Shown one piece after another: positions 27,445 to 34,252 of a stretch of 64,000 bases of DNA (positions are counted from its first letter, which is position 1; each line of letters begins with the position of its first letter). The position numbers and the translations under genes were made by a program. The notes under the pieces are model-generated. The model was not told the origin of the DNA, ran no database searches, and saw only the letters and a list, made by a program, of their open reading frames with translations. Source of the stretch: Rhodoplanes tepidamans (GTDB lineage: Bacteria; Pseudomonadota; Alphaproteobacteria; Rhizobiales; Xanthobacteraceae); NCBI RefSeq assembly GCF_030813915.1, contig NZ_JAUSUJ010000015.1:123423-187422 (forward strand), written 5' to 3'.

Positions 27445-28395
27445 ATGTCCGCCGCCGTGTTCCAGAACCCCATCTTCCAGGACGAGACGAAGGCTCGCGA
27501 GGCGCTTGAAGCCGTCCGCTGGCCCGATGGCCCTGTCTGCCCTCACTGCGGCGCGTTCGGCGATCGGGTTGCCAAGATCCAGGGCACGAAGAAGACTCAC
27601 CGGCCCGGTCTGCACTACTGCAACGAATGCCGCGGCCAGTTCACGGTCACGGTCGGCACCGTCTTTGAGCGGTCCAAGGTGCCTCTCACGAAGTGGTGGA
27701 TGGCGGCGCACATGATGGCGTCCGGCAAGAACGGCGTGTCTGCCCACGAAATCCACCGCAGCCTCGGCGTCAGCTACAAAACGGCTTGGTTCATGATGCA
27801 CCGCCTTCGAGAGGCGATGATCGATCTTACGCCCGGCCCCATGGGTGGCGAAGGTCAGAGCGTGCAGGCTGACGAGACCTATTACGGGAACTCCTCAAAG
27901 CGCGCGAAGGGCTACAAGAAAGGCCACAGCCACAAGGCCGGCATCGTCGCGCTGGTCGAACCCAACGGCCGCGCCCGCGCCTTCAAGGTCAAGACCGCAA
28001 CGGCCGAGAAGGTGCGCGAAATCCTTGTCACCAACGCTCACCGCTCATCCGAACTGCACACGGACGAAAGCCGCCTCTACACGGTCGTCGGCAAGGAATT
28101 CGCCAGCCACAAGACGGTCGAGCATGGATCGAGCGGATACGGCTATTACGTCGGCAAGGACGGCCAGACGCCCAACGCGGTCGAGAACTTTTTCGGCAAC
28201 TTCAAGCGCAGCATGAAGGGCACGTACCGGTTCTGCTCCGAGCAGCACTTGCAGCGGTACGTGACCGAATTTGAGTTCCGCCACAACCACCGAGCCGGCC
28301 TCGGCTTCAAGGATGAGGAACGGACGGCTCTTGTTCTCGCGGGTATCGCAGGCAAGCGCCTGACGTACCGGCCGACTGACGAAGATCGTCAGTAA
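27445..28395 (+). CDS. IS1595 family (ISXO2-like) transposase
   Basis: 316 residues, ATG with GGAGAT upstream. N-terminal zinc ribbon with Cys32, Cys35, Cys59 and Cys62 (VCPHCG and YCNEC), a helix-turn-helix (SAHEIHRSLGVSYKTAWFM), then the ISXO2-like DDE catalytic domain. Its acidic residues appear in QADETYYG, LHTDES and the NAVENFFGNFKR segment. Full length and no broken codons, so probably active. It recognises the inverted ends at 27384 and 30038. Confidence 0.95.
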   Translation: MSAAVFQNPIFQDETKAREALEAVRWPDGPVCPHCGAFGDRVAKIQGTKKTHRPGLHYCNECRGQFTVTVGTVFERSKVPLTKWWMAAHMMASGKNGVSAHEIHRSLGVSYKTAWFMMHRLREAMIDLTPGPMGGEGQSVQADETYYGNSSKRAKGYKKGHSHKAGIVALVEPNGRARAFKVKTATAEKVREILVTNAHRSSELHTDESRLYTVVGKEFASHKTVEHGSSGYGYYVGKDGQTPNAVENFFGNFKRSMKGTYRFCSEQHLQRYVTEFEFRHNHRAGLGFKDEERTALVLAGIAGKRLTYRPTDEDRQ

Positions 28396-28661
28396 GAAAC
28401 AGTTCGCTAGGCGTTTTTTGGCGTGGACGGCGCGCCAGAAACCACGGGACGAGCGGTGACCCTCCATTGACTCGCGGTTGCGCCGGTCTGGTATCTTGCA
28501 ACCTGACGATTCGGGGGCGCCGACGCCACATCGGCACCCCCGACTTCGCCCGCGCAACCCCTAGGCCGGGCTGCGGGTCAACAGAGATGAAGTGAACACC
28601 CGGAGTAGAGTCCGGTTCGTCTCTCAGGTCAAGCCCGGCTCCGAACACGGAAGGAGCCATC
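28396..28661 (+). other. Structured leader between transposase and Cas2-like gene
   Basis: 266 bp without a recognisable protein gene. It holds a T run soon after the transposase stop, a GGGGGCGCCGA / TCGGCACCCCC stem-loop near 28511-28543, and a hairpin GGCTCC (28637-28642) / GGAGCC (28653-28658) that would hide the GGAG ribosome site of the Cas2-like gene. TTGACT and TATCTT at a 19 bp spacing near 28468-28498 may be a weak promoter. A regulatory leader or small RNA is possible. Confidence 0.4.
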
Positions 28662-28949
28662 ATGGCTTACAATCTGTTTATCGCATACGACCTTATAAGC
28701 CCCGGCAGAAATTACGACGCGGTCCGAGACCGCATCAAATCTCTGGGACCTTGGGCGCAGTTGCAACTGTCACTCTTCTACGTCAGCTCAGATAAGGCGC
28801 CCCACGACGCCTACGCCCATGTCGGCTCTGCCATGGATGTGAATGACCGGTTGGCGGTTATCGTCGCCGCGGACTTCCTCGGAGCCGTTCTGAGCACTTG
28901 GGATCGACCGCCGATAGAGGCGATCAACTCCATCTGGGTCCGTTCGTAA
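28662..28949 (+). CDS. Solitary Cas2-like / SinR-family small protein
   Basis: 95 residues. The pattern MAYNLFIAYDL (Asp10 ending the first strand), SLGPWAQLQLSLFYVSS and DVNDRLAVIVA follows the ferredoxin-like fold of Cas2 and of the proteins named SinR family in databases: strand-Asp, helix, an aromatic-Val-Ser-Ser strand, and an Asp-x-Asn-Asp turn. No Cas1, repeats or other cas genes are near, so a CRISPR role is not supported. Its ribosome site GGAG (28653-28656) can pair in a hairpin. It is cargo of the IS1595 element. Cas2-fold relatives include nucleases such as VapD, so RNA or DNA cleavage is one idea. Confidence 0.7.
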   Translation: MAYNLFIAYDLISPGRNYDAVRDRIKSLGPWAQLQLSLFYVSSDKAPHDAYAHVGSAMDVNDRLAVIVAADFLGAVLSTWDRPPIEAINSIWVRS

Positions 28950-28986
28950 CTCGTAATTCGAAACACCACCGTCGCCAGAGATCGGC

Positions 28987-29160
28987 TCATACATCGGGCT
29001 CGTCCTTTAGTGCGTCTTTCTTTGGCGGCGGGGTACGTTTTCCGGGGCGGCCCGGCGTATCCCGCTTGCCGACCTTCATGTCCTCATGCGGCTTGGGCGC
29101 CTTGCGGACGAGAGCGCCCATCAGGCGCTTCGCATCCTTCAATCGCTCATCGTCATTCAT
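28987..29160 (-). CDS. Small basic protein, possible IS1595 cargo
   Basis: 57 codons from ATG at 29160 to TGA at 28987-28989. The product is rich in Lys, Arg and Pro: LKDAKRLMGALVRKAPKPHE, then DMKVGKRDTPG and a PPPKKD tail. It starts 11 bp from the divergently read HNH-like gene. Codon choice resembles the transposase gene. I recall similar PKPH-DMKVGK small proteins beside IS1595 transposases, which is memory and not checked. It could equally be a chance frame; a role in element regulation is a guess. Confidence 0.5.
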   Translation of the reverse strand: MNDDERLKDAKRLMGALVRKAPKPHEDMKVGKRDTPGRPGKRTPPPKKDALKDEPDV

Positions 29161-29171
29161 ACGGGGCCTTC

Positions 29172-29963
29172 ATGAACAAACGTCCGAAGTGTGTCTTCTG
29201 TGGGAGCGAAGGCGATCTGACCAAGAGTCATATCTGGCCCAAATGGTCAGAATCAATCATCCCGTCAACCGCCGCGCAGCACGAGTTGAGAATTGGATCG
29301 ACACAGACGTTCGCGCAGTCTGTCCCTGGCCCAGAACTCAAGCTGTCGATAAAGAACGGCTCTGCCTCAAAGAAAAAACCAAAAAACACATGTGTTGAGT
29401 GCAATGGCAAATGGATGCGCAATATAGAAGAGGCTGCACAACCAGTAATCCATAAACTCATGCTAGGACGCGAATTCGTCCTATGTTTTGATGAACAAAT
29501 TCTCCTCTCGTCTTTTTTATGTTTAGTCTCAATGAGAGTCGAAAAAAGCGCTCATGGGGTGTCGGCTATACCTAAAAGCGACTCAGATTTTATAGTGCGT
29601 TCGCGAGTTCCCCCACCAAATTGGTGGATCGCTCTTTGCAGGTACCAAGATGCCGACCCTCTTGAATTTTGGGTTGGGTTTTTCGGGATGCAGATAGGGG
29701 CGTCACCTAACCCTCCGGCCATCGGCGGAGAACACTGCAATTCTCAAGTTACGACCATCGTGGCCGGTCACCTGTGCGCCCACATCTTCAGCTCGACCGT
29801 CTGGCCCGAGTTCGATGGATACAGGGCGTTCAAGACTACAAAAATCTGGCCGCCCGTTTACCCGTACATCGACACACGGTCCTTGCCATTGATAGACAAC
29901 GCCCGCCTTCCATGGCTGCACGAAGCTATCGCAAGAAACTCCATCCCAATCGATGCCGCCTAG
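29172..29963 (+). CDS. HNH-like zinc protein, IS1595 cargo
   Basis: 263 residues from the ATG at 29172. The N-terminal 80 residues show two Cys pairs and a His: KCVFCGSEGDLTKSHIWPKW (Cys7, Cys10, His20) and NTCVECNGKWM (Cys74, Cys77, Asn78), the layout of HNH/treble-clef endonuclease-like families in which a CxxCNxxW motif follows a long insert. The rest, with NWWIALCRYQ and HIFSSTVWPEF, has no recognised motif. Its codons are visibly more AT-rich than those of the neighbours, which indicates a foreign source. Nuclease activity is inferred from the motif only. Confidence 0.65.
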   Translation: MNKRPKCVFCGSEGDLTKSHIWPKWSESIIPSTAAQHELRIGSTQTFAQSVPGPELKLSIKNGSASKKKPKNTCVECNGKWMRNIEEAAQPVIHKLMLGREFVLCFDEQILLSSFLCLVSMRVEKSAHGVSAIPKSDSDFIVRSRVPPPNWWIALCRYQDADPLEFWVGFFGMQIGASPNPPAIGGEHCNSQVTTIVAGHLCAHIFSSTVWPEFDGYRAFKTTKIWPPVYPYIDTRSLPLIDNARLPWLHEAIARNSIPIDAA

Positions 29964-29996
29964 GGCGTGAGATAAGACTGCGCCGGCCTGTCGACT

Positions 29997-30038
29997 CACC
30001 ATAGGACTCTCGTCACATTTGTCAAGTACATAAGTGCG
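29997..30038 (-). repeat. Right terminal inverted repeat of the IS1595 element
   Basis: Inverse copy of 27384-27425, exact over the outer 21 bp (30018-30038). Confidence 0.9.
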
Positions 30039-30046
30039 AAAATAGT
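30039..30046. repeat. Target-site duplication, right (AAAATAGT)
   Basis: Exact second copy of the 8 bp duplication at 27376-27383. Confidence 0.85.
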
Positions 30047-30069
30047 CATGATCAACCGAGTCATGGATC

Positions 30070-31311
30070 ATGACCACCCCTCGCGACCTCACCGACCAGA
30101 TCCTCCGGTACAAGTCACTGGTCGCCGCCGAGAACGTCTTGTTGGGGTTGGCGGAACTGCTGCCCCCTGGCCCGCGTCGACGCGCCGAGTGGCTCAGGAT
30201 CAAATCGAACTTGGCGTTCCGGCGGGTTCAACTCGCCCTCGTCGAGCACATCGCCGCCGAACAGAAGGCCGGGTTCAATCCGGACCAGCCGCGTGTCCCG
30301 GCCGGCCATCCCGACGGGGGGCAGTGGACGAGCGGCGGACGTGACGACGGGTCGCGTCCGGAGGACGGAGAGTCGAGCAACGGCTCCGGCCGGAGTGCAC
30401 TCCAGGTCGTTCGCGACGACACCGGGCAGCAGCCGTGGGAATCCCATGTCGACCTGTATCGGGAGGACGGCTCGCTCGCCGCGCAGGCGGTCTTCAACCG
30501 CGACGGCAGTGCGATCCGATCGGAGTTTGCGTCCACGCGCGACGGGTCTCCTTGGGACGAGCGGCACACCGTCATCGCGGCCGACGGGACCGAGACGACG
30601 TTCCAGACCTCCGGTGCGACTCAGAGCATCCTCGACGGCACCGGCCAGGTCGAAAGCCGGACTGCCTGGACCAGCGACGGTCCGGAGGCGCAGGCGTTCG
30701 TTCAGCCCGCATATTACGTCCCGGTCCCCCATCCGGCCGCCGCAGCGGTCGAGGCGGCGTTGGTGCTGTACACGTGGATGTCGACTCGCAATTCGGCGTC
30801 GGAGACAGCCGTCCTCGGATTTCGCGCCGATGCCTACACTCCTGGACAAACGGATGACAGCCCGGCGATCTGGGTGGGAAAGCTGACCAGAGACGAAGTC
30901 GACGACGCCTGTCCGAGGCACTCGGAGGTGCAGAGCATCACGGACCAGTCGGCCGAGGCCATAAATCGCGGCACCTATGATTCGGCCGCTTCTTACGGCA
31001 CCGCTGTTCACAAGCGTATTGAGGAGACGATCAACGGTCCAACCACTGTCCCGAGGAGCCCGCCCCCTGATCCGAATTTCCGCGCCGAAGCCTCCCTGTT
31101 GAAATCCGACGATGCGGGGTACGGTATGAAAGGGTCTCGACGGATCGACGTGCTCGAGAATCCCGGCAAAGGAACGGTGTGCATCTATGACATCAAAACA
31201 GGGGGAAAAGGCCTGACGCCGGCCCGGATGCGCGAACTCGCCAGCACGGTCCAGTTCCTTTATCCTGGAACGATGAATTTGATCGTCACAGAGGTGCGAC
31301 CACGGCGATGA
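30070..31311 (+). CDS. Polymorphic-toxin-like protein with PD-(D/E)XK-like C-terminus
   Basis: 413 residues, no signal peptide. The N-terminal ~65 residues are helical, then comes the motif VPAGHPDGGQWTSGG (residues 76-90), which recurs in alphaproteobacterial toxin-like and phage-linked proteins, and a variable middle with repeat-like VDLYREDGSLAA and VIAADGTET segments. The last ~110 residues look like a nuclease: YGTAVHKRIEE, RRIDVLENPG (Asp360), then IYDIKTGGKGL (Asp374, Lys376) as in PD-(D/E)XK enzymes. The stop overlaps the next start (ATGA), typical of a toxin-immunity pair. An IS1595 element sits 32 bp upstream. Confidence 0.65.
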   Translation: MTTPRDLTDQILRYKSLVAAENVLLGLAELLPPGPRRRAEWLRIKSNLAFRRVQLALVEHIAAEQKAGFNPDQPRVPAGHPDGGQWTSGGRDDGSRPEDGESSNGSGRSALQVVRDDTGQQPWESHVDLYREDGSLAAQAVFNRDGSAIRSEFASTRDGSPWDERHTVIAADGTETTFQTSGATQSILDGTGQVESRTAWTSDGPEAQAFVQPAYYVPVPHPAAAAVEAALVLYTWMSTRNSASETAVLGFRADAYTPGQTDDSPAIWVGKLTRDEVDDACPRHSEVQSITDQSAEAINRGTYDSAASYGTAVHKRIEETINGPTTVPRSPPPDPNFRAEASLLKSDDAGYGMKGSRRIDVLENPGKGTVCIYDIKTGGKGLTPARMRELASTVQFLYPGTMNLIVTEVRPRR

Positions 31312-31988
31312 CGACGATCGCTCAGGTGAAGACCCTCGTACGGCCACTGCTCGAGCGGCATGCCGATCTCGGCCTCGCAGGGCGGTGGATTTACGTGAAG
31401 CCTGTCCATCATCTTGCGCGCGTCGTGCTGATCGACCGTCAGCTCGACCCGAACAAGTTCAGGCCGCGATGGGCCGTAGCTCATCTGTTCGAAGCACGAC
31501 GTTTCCTTCCGCTCAACTGGGGCGAGCTGCTCCTCAATGAGCGGTCGGAAACACCCGGGTCCTGGAAAGTGACAGACGCCGACTTGGCCCTTGCGATGAC
31601 GGAGGCCATCGAGACGCATGCCTTGCCGGTGCTGCGGGGGATCGTCTCGTTGGACGACTATCTCACGTTCGTCTCCGGACACTATTTCCGCCATAAGCTC
31701 TTCGACTGGCCTCATGTCAAAATCGTCATCGATGTCGCGCTCGGTCATCTCGACGCCGCGCGCGCCCTCCGCGATGCGAATGTGGATCGATTTGGAGACG
31801 ATCCGGCCTACGACGAAGAGGGGCGAGCAAAGTACCGGCGGATTCGCCAGCTGTGCGCCCGCCTCGACGCCGACGACCGGCCGGGCCTTGCAGCCCTGCT
31901 GCACGAGTGGGAGGCGATCACCGTCAAGAATTTGAAAATCGAGAAGCTGTGGGAACCGACGCCGTTTCCGCTGGAGCTGGAGGCATGA
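31250..31988 (+). repeat. Tandem toxin-tail/immunity duplication, unit 1
   Basis: Covers the last ~20 codons of the toxin gene and the whole first immunity gene. It is homologous to 32040-32778 with an exact offset of 790 bp. Similarity is highest in the 3' halves. Confidence 0.8.
31308..31988 (+). CDS. Putative immunity protein, copy 1
   Basis: 226 residues, no recognised family. No signal peptide; mixed alpha-helical character with many charged residues. It begins MTTIAQVKTLVRPLLERHAD and includes VLIDRQLDPNKFRPRWAVAH and FFRHKLFDWPHVK-like text (HYFRHKLFDWPHVKIVI). Translation is coupled to the toxin by ATGA overlap. About three quarters identical to copy 2, nearly identical in the C-terminal third. 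Gene order makes it the likely neutraliser of the toxin at 30070; alternatively it may be a loading or accessory protein. Confidence 0.6.
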   Translation: MTTIAQVKTLVRPLLERHADLGLAGRWIYVKPVHHLARVVLIDRQLDPNKFRPRWAVAHLFEARRFLPLNWGELLLNERSETPGSWKVTDADLALAMTEAIETHALPVLRGIVSLDDYLTFVSGHYFRHKLFDWPHVKIVIDVALGHLDAARALRDANVDRFGDDPAYDEEGRAKYRRIRQLCARLDADDRPGLAALLHEWEAITVKNLKIEKLWEPTPFPLELEA

Positions 31989-32032
31989 CGCCTCGCCGCC
32001 GCGCCGCGCCCGGGACACGAGACCTCCTCTGT

Positions 32033-32101
32033 GGCAGCGTTCAGTTCTATTATCCTGGCACCAAGAGCATCATCGTGACCGAGGTGCGGCCCCGCCGATG
32101 A
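32033..32101 (+). pseudogene. Orphan C-terminal fragment of the toxin gene
   Basis: 22 codons plus stop, encoding SVQFYYPGTKSIIVTEVRPR and flanking residues, match the end of the intact toxin (TVQFLYPGTMNLIVTEVRPR). There is no start or upstream toxin domain. Its stop overlaps the second immunity gene by ATGA exactly as in the intact pair. It is the scar of a duplicated or replaced toxin-tip module. Confidence 0.75.
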
Positions 32102-32778
32102 CGACGATCGCGCAAGTCCGGAAAGTGATCGCTCCGCTGCTCGAGCGACATTCCGATCTCGCATTAGTGGGGCGCGAGATATACATCAAGCCCATCCATC
32201 ATTTTGCGCGCGTCGTGTTGATCGACCGGATGCTCGATCCGGACCTGTTCAGACCGCAATGGGCCGTCGCGCATCTCTTCGAAGCGCGGCAATTCCTCCC
32301 ACTCAGTTGGGGCGCATGGATCCACAACACGCGGTCGAACACCCCTGGCATCTGGAGCATCCACGAACCCGATGTGTCGGCCGCAATGGTGGAAGCCATC
32401 GAGACACAGGCGCTGCCGGTGCTGCGAGGGATCGTCTCCTTAGAGGATTACCTCGCCTTCGTTTCCGGGCACTTTTTCCGCCACCACTTGTTCGACTGGC
32501 CGCACGTCAAGATCATCGTCGATGTCGCGCGGGGCGATCTCGACGCCGCGCGCGCCCTTCGTGATGCGAATGTCGATCGATTTGGCGACGATCCGGCCTA
32601 CGACGACGAGGGGCGGGCAAAGTACCGGCGGATTCGCGAGCTGTGCGCCCGGCTCGAGGCCGACGATCGGCCGGGCCTCGCGGCCCTGCTGCACGAGTGG
32701 GAGGCGATCACCGTCAGGAACTTGAAGATCGAGACGCTGTGGGAGCCGACGCCGTTTCCGCTCGAGCTGGAGGCATGA
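32040..32778 (+). repeat. Tandem toxin-tail/immunity duplication, unit 2
   Basis: Second copy of the unit at 31250-31988, period 790 bp. The 51 bp between the units is unrelated to the toxin sequence. Confidence 0.8.
32098..32778 (+). CDS. Putative immunity protein, copy 2
   Basis: 226 residues, paralogue of copy 1 and equal in length without gaps. It begins MTTIAQVRKVIAPLLERHSD. Differences cluster in the N-terminal half and in residues about 70-95 (SWGAWIHNTRSNTPGIWSIH against NWGELLLNERSETPGSWKVT), the likely specificity region, while the segment from DAARALRDANVDRFGDDPAY to the end is almost unchanged. It may protect against a sibling toxin variant that this strain no longer encodes. Confidence 0.6.
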   Translation: MTTIAQVRKVIAPLLERHSDLALVGREIYIKPIHHFARVVLIDRMLDPDLFRPQWAVAHLFEARQFLPLSWGAWIHNTRSNTPGIWSIHEPDVSAAMVEAIETQALPVLRGIVSLEDYLAFVSGHFFRHHLFDWPHVKIIVDVARGDLDAARALRDANVDRFGDDPAYDDEGRAKYRRIRELCARLEADDRPGLAALLHEWEAITVRNLKIETLWEPTPFPLELEA

Positions 32779-32951
32779 CGGCCGTGCCGCCGGAGACCCG
32801 CAGCCCGGCGCGACAGTCCCCGGCGCAGTGAAGCGCACCCGACCGGAGGGGGCGACGAGCGCGCGTAGAGCTTCCGGAGGGTGTCCCGGCAGGGACCCGG
32901 ACGAGAGGGAACCCTACCTCGGCGACGTTTCGAACCCGATCGCGCTCGGAA

Positions 32952-33041
32952 TGGCGGAGAGGGAGGGATTCGAACCCCCGATACGGTTGCCCGTATGCCG
33001 CATTTCGAGTGCGGTGCATTCAACCACTCTGCCACCTCTCC
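32952..33041 (-). tRNA. tRNA-Ser (anticodon CGA)
   Basis: 90 bases including an encoded CCA. Acceptor stem GGAGAGG pairs with CCTCTCC, discriminator G. The anticodon loop CTCGAAA gives CGA, reading UCG serine codons. The long variable arm with stem TACGG/CCGTA is typical of serine tRNA, and the T arm contains GGTTCGAATCC. tRNA genes often border accessory DNA, and this one closes the toxin region on its right side. Confidence 0.97.
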
Positions 33042-33203
33042 GCGAGGCCGAGTGCGGGCGTCGCCGCCCGGCGGGACGGACTTCTACAGAACCGTTCGCG
33101 CCGACACAAGGCCGCTCGCGCGCCTCGCGGGGCCCTCGGCGCCCGCGGCCCTCTCGGGCGGCCCGCCCCCGCCCCTCGCGCCGCGCGAATCACCTGCCGT
33201 TCC

Positions 33204-33232
33204 TTGACAACCTGCGGTCCGGTCGCCATAAA
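33204..33232 (+). promoter_or_regulatory. Promoter of the rplU-rpmA operon
   Basis: Perfect TTGACA at 33204-33209, 17 bp spacer, CATAAA at 33227-33232. Transcription would start near 33239 and give a leader of about 180 bases before rplU. The 380 bp from the tRNA to rplU has no gene; its left part is plain GC-rich sequence. Confidence 0.75.
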
Positions 33233-33245
33233 CCCGTCACGTGAC

Positions 33246-33263
33246 GCGGGCCCTCGGGCCCGC
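33246..33263 (+). other. Hairpin in the rplU leader
   Basis: GCGGGCCC-TC-GGGCCCGC, directly after the predicted transcription start and followed by GCGCTTCGTTTT. Could be a leader structure with a control role for L21 synthesis or a short attenuator. Confidence 0.4.
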
Positions 33264-33421
33264 GCGCTTCGTTTTGGCCACAGCCGCGAGGGTCCGCCGG
33301 GTTCGCCCGGGCCGCCCGTCCGGGCCGCGGCCGGCAATCGGGCCGCCTCCGGCGGCTCCTCATCAACCGACTGAAAGAAGCCGGCCCGTCCAAGGCCGGA
33401 ACCGAACACGAGGACAGAAAG

Positions 33422-33811
33422 ATGTTCGCAGTCATCAAGACCGGCGGGAAGCAGTACCGCGTGGTCGCCGACGACCTCCTGCAGGTCGACACGGTCGAGG
33501 GCGAGGCGGGTGACCTCGTCACCTTCGGCGAGGTGCTGGTGGTCGGCGGGGACGAGACCCTGCTCGGCGTGCCCACCGTCGCGGGCGCCTCGGTCGCCGG
33601 CGAGATCGTCCGCCAGGGCCGCGGCCCCAAGGTCATCGCCTTCAAGAAGCGCCGCCGCAAGAACTCGCGGCGCAAGCGCGGCTACCGGCACGACTTCACG
33701 CTGGTCCGCATCACCGAGATCCTGACCGACGGGAAGGCGCCGTCCCGGACGGCCCGCGCCGCCGAGCAGCCGGCCTCCGAGCCGTCCGCCGCCGAATCGT
33801 CCCCCGCCTGA
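33422..33811 (+). CDS. rplU: 50S ribosomal protein L21
   Basis: 129 residues, start MFAVIKTGGKQYRVVADDLL, then GEVLVVGGDETLLG and the basic conserved KVIAFKKRRRKNSRRKRGYR, RITEI. It binds 23S rRNA in the large subunit. A C-terminal Ala/Ser/Pro-rich tail of about 25 residues goes beyond the ~103-residue E. coli protein, as is common in alphaproteobacteria. It heads the conserved rplU-rpmA-obgE cluster. Confidence 0.98.
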   Translation: MFAVIKTGGKQYRVVADDLLQVDTVEGEAGDLVTFGEVLVVGGDETLLGVPTVAGASVAGEIVRQGRGPKVIAFKKRRRKNSRRKRGYRHDFTLVRITEILTDGKAPSRTARAAEQPASEPSAAESSPA

Positions 33812-33910
33812 GGCGGGTCCGCGGCGGGCGCGATTAACGGATCGTGACCGCCCCGGTGATGATTTGGTCACAGTTCGAAGTTAGACCCTAGATCGAAACG
33901 GATTCGGGCC

Positions 33911-34183
33911 ATGGCTCACAAGAAAGCAGGCGGCTCCTCGCGCAACGGGCGCGACTCGGCCGGTCAACGTCTCGGCGTGAAGATGTTCGGCGGCGAGAAC
34001 TGCCGGGCCGGCAACATCATCGTGCGCCAGCGCGGCACCAAGTGGCACCCCGGCGTGAACGTCGGCCTCGGCAAGGACCACACCCTCTTCGCGCTCGTCG
34101 ACGGCACGATTCAGTACCGTACGAAAGCCAAGGGCCGCACCTACGTGTCGGTTGTACCGGCGATGCAGGTGGCGGCCGAGTAG
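33911..34183 (+). CDS. rpmA: 50S ribosomal protein L27
   Basis: 90 residues. [20 protein letters not shown] is the near-invariant N-terminal arm that reaches the peptidyl-transferase centre; then [20 protein letters not shown] and [20 protein letters not shown]. It lies 99 bp after rplU and is followed by a strong terminator. Confidence 0.98.
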   Translation: MAHKKAGGSSRNGRDSAGQRLGVKMFGGENCRAGNIIVRQRGTKWHPGVNVGLGKDHTLFALVDGTIQYRTKAKGRTYVSVVPAMQVAAE

Positions 34184-34252
34184 ACGGTGGATCTCTTCGG
34201 GGTCCGCCGGCGCAAGTCTCCCGGCGGATCCGCGAACGAGAGCAGCGGGTTT

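Larger units (their letters stand above)
27384..30038 (+). mobile_element. Complete IS1595-family element with passenger genes (2,655 bp)
   Basis: Bounded by 21 bp perfect inverted repeats (27384-27404 and 30018-30038), which continue imperfectly to about 42 bp and share a GTCCTATG block, and by an 8 bp direct duplication. Inside are an ISXO2-like DDE transposase, a Cas2-like small protein, a 57-residue reverse-strand frame and an HNH-like protein. A plain member of the family is near 1 kb, so about 1.6 kb here is cargo. The intact ends, duplication and transposase suggest a recent insertion that may still be mobile. The cargo is less GC-rich than the chromosome, most clearly in the HNH-like gene. 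Confidence 0.92.

Noticed and set aside
28662..28949. Part of a CRISPR-Cas locus
   Set aside because: The protein is Cas2-like, but no direct-repeat array, cas1 or effector gene is found in the window.
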